Part shown: piece after piece, positions 59,866 through 64,000 of the stretch
How the letters are laid out: each line of letters starts with the position of its first letter
How positions within the stretch are numbered: position 1 is the first letter of the stretch
Assembly: GCF_009857135.1 (NCBI RefSeq)
Contig: NZ_CP047318.1
Coordinates: 1,674,001-1,738,000 of the forward strand
DNA: 64,000 bases
DNA from: Streptomyces sp. HM190
GTDB lineage: Bacteria > Actinomycetota > Actinomycetes > Streptomycetales > Streptomycetaceae
Reading direction: 5' to 3'
Program-made: the position numbers and the translations under genes
The notes under the pieces: generated by a model
What the model was told of the DNA's origin: nothing
Databases searched by the model: none
Seen by the model: only the letters and a program-made list of their open reading frames with translations

Positions 59866-60795
59866 ATGACACTGATCGTGCGCGACCTGCGGACCGCGGA
59901 CCCGGCGGACACCGCGGCCTTCGCCGAGGTGCGCGGGCGCGCCCTCCCCTTCCTGGTCAGCACCCCGGAGTCCGTGCTCCACGAGGTCACCCACGCGCCG
60001 GCGGAGGCCCGCCTCGGGCGCCTCGTGGCCGAGGCGGACGGCGAGGTGATCGGGACCGCGCAGCTGGGCATCGCCCACGACAGCCCGGTACCGGGTCAGG
60101 GCTACCTCAACGTGTACGTACACCCGGAGCGCGTGCGCCGGGGCGCGGGCTCCCTGCTGGTGCGCGCCGCCGAGGAGCAGCTCGCGGCGGCGGGCGCGCG
60201 GCGGCTGTTCGCGTGGGTGCTGGACACCCCGGACGACCGGGCGTTCGCCGAGCGGCGCGGCTACACGGGCAGCAGGTCCGCCCACTTCCTGCGGCTGGAC
60301 CTCGCGACCGGCAGCCTGCCCCCGCTGCGGGAGCCGCCGGACGGTGTCGAGCTGCGGACGGTCGCCGACTTCGCCGACGACCCGCGCCCGCTGTTCGCGC
60401 TGGACGCGGAGACCACGGCGGACGAACCGGGCGATGTCGGCGCCGAGTTCGACGACTACGAGCAGTGGCTCGCCGAGACCTTCCGCCATCCGCTGCTCGA
60501 CCACGCGCTGAGCACGGTGGTCGTGGTGGACGGCACACCGGCCGCGTTCACCGCGGCCCGCACGGACGGCGTGTCCCGCTACTTCACCGGGATGACGGGC
60601 ACGGCCCGCGCCTTCCGCGGCCGGGGCCTGGCGAAACTCGCCAAGAACGACTCCCTGCACCGCGCCCGTGCCGCCGGATACACGGAGGCGTTCACCGGCA
60701 ACGACGCCGGGAACGGGCCGATGATCGCGATCAACAAGTGGTTCGGTTACGCAGTGTGCGCGACGGAGGTGCGCCATGTCCGGGAACTCGGCTGA
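59866..60795 (+). CDS. tandem-GNAT acetyltransferase
   Basis: 309 aa from ATG 59866 with two GNAT domains (about residues 5-150 and 165-309). The first has YLNVYVHPERVRRGAGSLLV; the second VSRYFTGMTGTARAFRGRGL and ALAKLAKNDSLHRARAAGYT-like motif A. The double arrangement recalls MshD, the mycothiol acetyltransferase, but similarity is architectural only. It overlaps the DUF402 gene by 20 bp. Confidence 0.9.
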   Translation: MTLIVRDLRTADPADTAAFAEVRGRALPFLVSTPESVLHEVTHAPAEARLGRLVAEADGEVIGTAQLGIAHDSPVPGQGYLNVYVHPERVRRGAGSLLVRAAEEQLAAAGARRLFAWVLDTPDDRAFAERRGYTGSRSAHFLRLDLATGSLPPLREPPDGVELRTVADFADDPRPLFALDAETTADEPGDVGAEFDDYEQWLAETFRHPLLDHALSTVVVVDGTPAAFTAARTDGVSRYFTGMTGTARAFRGRGLAKLAKNDSLHRARAAGYTEAFTGNDAGNGPMIAINKWFGYAVCATEVRHVRELG

Positions 60796-61276
60796 CTCGA
60801 CCGGCGGGTTGGAGGTCGTCCTGCGGAAGGCGGGGCGGACGAAGATCCGGTATCCCGCGCGGCTGCTGGACGACGACGGTGTCCGGGTCGTCGTCCACGC
60901 CGACTGGGCGAGCCCGGGGGTGCGGGACTTCGGCTTCGTACGGTTCGAGCCCGGTGACGTCTTCACGGAGCACTACTGGCGCGACCGGTGGTACGCCGTG
61001 AAGGAGGTCCGCGACGCGCGGGGCGGTCTGAAGGGCTGGTACTGCGACATCACCCGTCCCGCCGTGCGGTCCGGCGGGGAACTCGTCGTCGAGGACCTCG
61101 ACCTGGACCTGTGGCGCTCCGCGGACGGCACGGCCGTACTGCGGCTGGACGAGGACGAGTTCGCGGACAGCGGCCTCCTGACCAGCGACCCGGAGGCCGC
61201 CGCGGCGGCCCTGGCCGCCCTGGACGAGCTGGAACTCCTCGCGAGGGACGGCGGCTTCACGGCCCTGCTGGGCTGA
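60776..61276 (+). CDS. DUF402 protein (FomD-like)
   Basis: 166 aa from ATG 60776, inside the end of the GNAT gene. FVRFEPGDVFTEHYWRDRWY, EVRDARGGLKGWYCDITRPA and LVVEDLDLDLWRSADG are the DUF402 core; in characterised members (FomD, Ntdp) these acidic residues bind metal and act on nucleotide phosphates. A small nucleotide hydrolase is the best guess. Overlap with the GNAT indicates co-translation. Confidence 0.9.
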   Translation: MSGNSADSTGGLEVVLRKAGRTKIRYPARLLDDDGVRVVVHADWASPGVRDFGFVRFEPGDVFTEHYWRDRWYAVKEVRDARGGLKGWYCDITRPAVRSGGELVVEDLDLDLWRSADGTAVLRLDEDEFADSGLLTSDPEAAAAALAALDELELLARDGGFTALLG

Positions 61277-61312
61277 CCGGGAGACCCGCGGCGGCGGGTC
61301 GTGCACGGCGCA

Positions 61313-61972
61313 TCAGAGGTCCGCCACCACCGCGTACCGCTCGTCCTCGACCCGCTTCCCCCACAGCCGCGCGTCGTCGTCGAGCCGGACCACCGCCGCG
61401 TCGGGGACGAGCGGCGCGAGGAGCCCGCGCAGCCGCGCCGCGGGTATGCCGACCGGGCCGACCGTCCCCCACACGCCCTCGACGAGCACGAGGCGGCCCG
61501 CGGGCCGCAGCAGCCCGCACCAGTGACGCAGGGCACGGGCGGGGTCGGGCAGGGCCCACAGGACGTGCCGGACGAGGACGACGTCGAAGCGCTCCTCGCC
61601 GACGGGCGGCGCCGTCGCGTCACCGACGAGGAACACGGCCGGGTGCCCGGCGAGTTTGGCGCGGGCGCGGCCGACCATGGCCGGGGAGGAGTCGACGCCG
61701 GTCACCCGGTGCCCCTGCTCGGTCGCGAGGAGCGACAGGCTGCCGGTGCCGCAGCCGACGTCCAGGACATCGGCGGGGCGGCGCGGCAGCCAGTCCCGCA
61801 GGCGGGCCGCCCACGCCTCCCGGACGACGGGATCCCGCAGGCCGTGATCGGGTTCGTCGTCGAAAACGGCGGCCTGCGCGTCCCAGTCGACGGGCGGGGA
61901 CGGGTCGTTCGGTACGGACTTCTTCGCGGTTTCGGGGCTCCCGGAGGTTTCGCCGTCGTCGATGTTGGTCAT
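61313..61972 (-). CDS. class I SAM-dependent methyltransferase
   Basis: 219 aa from ATG 61972. VLDVGCGTGSLSLLATEQGH (about residues 66-85) is motif I, VTGVDSSPAMV motif post-I, and FDVVLVRHVLWALPDP motif II. It resembles small-molecule methyltransferases of the UbiE/COQ5 superfamily. No ribosome-binding site precedes the ATG, and two RecA-NDp-like promoter matches lie immediately upstream, so transcripts may be leaderless and damage-inducible. Confidence 0.92.
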   Translation of the reverse strand: MTNIDDGETSGSPETAKKSVPNDPSPPVDWDAQAAVFDDEPDHGLRDPVVREAWAARLRDWLPRRPADVLDVGCGTGSLSLLATEQGHRVTGVDSSPAMVGRARAKLAGHPAVFLVGDATAPPVGEERFDVVLVRHVLWALPDPARALRHWCGLLRPAGRLVLVEGVWGTVGPVGIPAARLRGLLAPLVPDAAVVRLDDDARLWGKRVEDERYAVVADL

Positions 61973-61980
61973 GCCGCCAG

Positions 61981-62029
61981 AGTGACACCTGCCACTGACA
62001 GTCCAGAGGGTGACAGCCGCCACTGACAC
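61981..62029 (-). promoter_or_regulatory. two tandem RecA-NDp/PafBC-like promoter motifs
   Basis: On the minus strand CTGTCAGTGGCAGGTGTCAC (61982-62001) and GTGTCAGTGGCGGCTGTCAC (62010-62029) repeat with a 28-bp period. TGTCAGTGGC is the conserved -35 side of the actinobacterial RecA-independent DNA-damage promoter. The -10 sides (CACTCT, CACCCT) keep only A2 and T6 of TAnnnT. The nearer -10 lies six bases before the ATG. Confidence 0.55.
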
Positions 62030-62110
62030 AGCACGACCCGATGAGTAACGCTCCCGGAAGAGGTCTACCTCCGTGACACCGCGGGACACGGTAGACGCAA
62101 GGAGGCAGCC

Positions 62111-62245
62111 ATGCGCCGTACGACCGTGCAGAAGCCCCTGAGGAAGTCCGACTCCCGCCGGGTGCGGGAAGAGGCCGACGAGCGCCCCGTCGAGCGCCGG
62201 GAAGTGCGGAAGGACATCGCGCGCACCTGGTGGCCGGACGGCTGA
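62111..62245 (+). CDS. small conserved-looking protein, 44 aa
   Basis: ATG 62111 is preceded by a perfect AAGGAGG (62099-62105). The product begins MRRTTVQKPLRKSDSRRVRE, continues with a very charged Glu/Arg stretch (EADERPVERREVRKDIARTW) and ends WPDG. Codon use is typical of the genome. I recall near-identical short proteins in other Streptomyces, without a known function. Alternating Arg and Glu suggest a helical nucleic-acid or protein binder. Confidence 0.7.
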   Translation: MRRTTVQKPLRKSDSRRVREEADERPVERREVRKDIARTWWPDG

Positions 62246-62276
62246 CCCCGCCGGTCCGGCCCGTCGGCCGGGCCGC

Positions 62277-63077
62277 TCAGGACTCCGGGCGTCCGGGAGT
62301 CCCGGAGTCCGCCACAGGACGCACGAGCGTGCGGTCCAGCAGGTCGAGCAGGGCCGTCCAGTGGCGTTCCGCCGCCTCGGCGTCGTAGGCGGCGGTGTCG
62401 GCCTGGGTGTAGCCGTGGGAGGCGCCCGGGTACACCTCGGTGCGGTGGGTGACACCCGCCTCCGTGAGCGTCCTGTCGAGCAGTTCGATCTGCTCCGGCG
62501 GCATGGACGAGTCGTTGTCGGCGAACCCGAGGTACACCTCGGCCGTGATGCGCTCCACGGTCAGGTGCGGGCTGTCCGGGGCGTCGGTCGCCAGCCGGCC
62601 GCCGTGGAACCCGCCCACGGCCGCGACCCGCTCCGGGAAGGCGCTCGCGGTACGCAGCGCGAGTGCGGCGCCCATGCAGTAGCCGGTGACGCCGACGGGC
62701 CCGTCCGTGGTGTGCGGGCTGTCCGCCAGCCACGTCAGGTAGGCCGCGGCGTCCCGCACCGCCAGGTCCGGTGTCAGCGCCAGCATCACGGGGAGGATCC
62801 GGTCCCACAGTTCGGGGCGCGCCCCGGGGTCGATGAAGTCGGGCAGGTCGAAGAGCGGGGCGCGTCCCTCGCGGTGGAAGACGTTGGGCAGGAGGACCGC
62901 GTAGCCGGCCCCGGCCAGCCGGTCGGCCATCGCCCTCAGGTGCGGCCGCGGTCCGAACGCGTCCATGTAGAACAGCACCGCGGGATACGGGCCGTCGCCG
63001 TCGGGGCGGACGAAGTAGGCGTCGACGGCGCCGTCCTGGGTGGTGATGTCCACGGTCGTTCCGCGTACGGCGGTCAT
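62277..63077 (-). CDS. dienelactone hydrolase family protein
   Basis: 266 aa from ATG 63077 with GAGGAG upstream. VTGYCMGAALALR (Cys about 134) is the nucleophile elbow, FADNDSSMPPEQ (Asp about 188) and YPGASHGYTQAD (His about 219) complete the triad. The Cys nucleophile is characteristic of dienelactone hydrolases, which act on chlorocatechol-derived lactones, but many homologues have other ester substrates. Two TTGACG phrases 14 bp apart lie upstream near 63105-63125. Confidence 0.93.
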   Translation of the reverse strand: MTAVRGTTVDITTQDGAVDAYFVRPDGDGPYPAVLFYMDAFGPRPHLRAMADRLAGAGYAVLLPNVFHREGRAPLFDLPDFIDPGARPELWDRILPVMLALTPDLAVRDAAAYLTWLADSPHTTDGPVGVTGYCMGAALALRTASAFPERVAAVGGFHGGRLATDAPDSPHLTVERITAEVYLGFADNDSSMPPEQIELLDRTLTEAGVTHRTEVYPGASHGYTQADTAAYDAEAAERHWTALLDLLDRTLVRPVADSGTPGRPES

Positions 63078-63375
63078 GGATGCTCCTCTTCTTCACTCCG
63101 GCAGGTCGTCAACCGGTCGTCAACTGTCGTGGCCGGTCGCATTGTTCCGCGTCCGGGTGAGAACGGGATCACCGACGGCTCGGCGGCCGGTGTTCCTGAG
63201 CCCTCGGTTAGCCCTTCCTTAACGCGACCATAAGGATCTCCCGCACCCGCCCTCAGCAGGCGAGATCGCGGTTCCGTGGGGCTAGCTTGCTGATCGACCG
63301 GAAAACCCGGCCCGGCCGGAGCCCCGGCTCGGCGGGAGAACCCGGAAACCCGGAACCGCTTCGAGGAGTACCGCC

Positions 63376-64000
63376 ATGCCCGCTGCCCGCCGCAGGGCCG
63401 CCGCGTTCGTCACCGCCGGTGTCGTCGGTGCCGCCCCGTTCGCCCTGACCGTGTCCGCCGCCGGGCCCGCCGCGGCGCACGGTTCGCTGGGCGACCCGGT
63501 GAGCCGGGTGGCGCAGTGCTACGCGGAGGGCCCCGAGAACCCGCGCTCGGCGGCGTGCCGGGCGGCGGTCGCGGCCGGGGGTACCCAGGCGCTGTACGAC
63601 TGGAACGGCGTACGGATCGGCGATGTCGCCGGCCGGCACCGGGAGCGCGTCCCGGACGGGGAGCTGTGCAGCGCGGGCAACGCGGCGTTCAAGGGCCTCG
63701 ACCTGGCCCGCGCCGACTGGCCGGCGACGAGCGTGCGCCGCGGTTCGTACCCGTTCAGGTACCGGGTGACCGCGCCGCACAAGGGCACGTTCACGGTGTA
63801 CGTCACCAGGCCCGGGTACTCCCCCTCCCGGCCGCTCGCGTGGGACGACCTGGATCTCGCGCACCCGGTGGCGACGTCCACCGACCCGGCCGCGTCAGGC
63901 GGTTTCTACGCGTTCTCCGGGACGCTTCCGCAGCGCTCGGGCAGGCATCTGCTGTACACGGTCTGGCAGCGCTCGGACAGCCCGGAGGCGTTCTACTCCT
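63376..64000 (+). CDS. AA10 lytic polysaccharide monooxygenase, 3' end outside window
   Basis: ATG 63376 with GAGGAG upstream; the frame is open to the window end (208 codons visible). The signal peptide ends at AAA, exposing His 35 (HGSLGDPVSRVAQCYAEG) as the N-terminal copper ligand. The second histidine-brace ligand is in TAPHKGTFTVYVTRPGYSPS (about residue 135). The NPRSAACRAAV and LCSAGNAAFKGLD segments are AA10 typical. The enzyme cleaves chitin or cellulose oxidatively; specificity is not clear, and a C-terminal binding module may lie beyond the edge. Confidence 0.94.
   Translation, partial: MPAARRRAAAFVTAGVVGAAPFALTVSAAGPAAAHGSLGDPVSRVAQCYAEGPENPRSAACRAAVAAGGTQALYDWNGVRIGDVAGRHRERVPDGELCSAGNAAFKGLDLARADWPATSVRRGSYPFRYRVTAPHKGTFTVYVTRPGYSPSRPLAWDDLDLAHPVATSTDPAASGGFYAFSGTLPQRSGRHLLYTVWQRSDSPEAFYS

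Noticed and set aside
63085..63132. Tandem TTGACG phrases upstream of the dienelactone hydrolase as a double promoter
   Set aside because: No -10 element at suitable spacing was found for either.

Overview
The window is 64 kb of very GC-rich chromosomal DNA with strong third-position GC, many GTG starts, frequent 4-nt stop/start overlaps and a dense set of TetR, GntR and ECF regulators. The gene content (SoxR, GH11 xylanase with a CE4 esterase, SigK/RskA-type pair, hmgA, GDSL lipase, AA10 LPMO) points to a Streptomyces chromosome. From memory, unverified, the order resembles the stretch of the S. coelicolor chromosome holding soxR, hmgA and a GDSL lipase. I see no rRNA, tRNA, CRISPR array, phage or transposase gene.

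Layout. 0-4 kb: APH-type kinase and acyl-CoA dehydrogenase (plus), then TetR and SDR genes (minus). 4-11 kb: secreted GH171-type muramidase, alpha/beta hydrolase, large secreted penicillin-acylase-family enzyme, zinc-ribbon hypothetical. 11-15.5 kb: gene remnants, SoxR, MaoC hydratase, xylanase plus acetylxylan-esterase-like operon, TetR. 15.6-22.6 kb: a second acyl-CoA dehydrogenase, its divergent TetR, EamA exporter, a decayed MHS transporter, zinc alcohol dehydrogenase and aldehyde dehydrogenase. 22.7-31.2 kb: DUF3574, class F sortase with a putative substrate, MFS, CitMHS transporter, molybdopterin oxidoreductase and TetR. 31.4-37.3 kb: hmgA, GntR, an orphan type ISP specificity domain, a broken ABC transporter locus, a CoA transferase and a small protein. 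37.4-47.2 kb: sigma/anti-sigma pair, a 22-bp tandem repeat, DUF4331 protein, TPR protein, His-rich NicO transporter, Ser/Thr kinase, GDSL lipase. 47.5-57.3 kb: an apparent exopolysaccharide locus. 57.4-64 kb: AAA ATPase, DUF72, GntR, double GNAT, DUF402, methyltransferase, a 44-aa conserved-looking protein, dienelactone hydrolase and a truncated LPMO.

How genes may work together. (i) The kinase/acyl-CoA dehydrogenase pair resembles the two halves of animal ACAD10/ACAD11 and suggests 4-hydroxyacid catabolism. (ii) The TetR at 17.2 kb shares a 15-bp motif with the aldehyde dehydrogenase promoter at 22.6 kb, suggesting one regulon. (iii) Xylanase and CE4 esterase are nearly contiguous and preceded by GAAA/TTTC repeats. 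(iv) 49.4-55.8 kb is a translationally coupled run of two GT2 enzymes, a deacetylase and a flippase fused to a second membrane domain, bounded by a PslG-like glycoside hydrolase.

The most notable unexplained structures are a palindromic repeat family whose copies each supply the TAG stop codon of the adjoining gene (one copy carries a nested 107-bp inverted-repeat insertion flanked by a 6-bp duplication), two scars where divergent gene pairs seem to have been deleted, shared TetR-like operators, and a doubled RecA-NDp/PafBC-like promoter before a methyltransferase.
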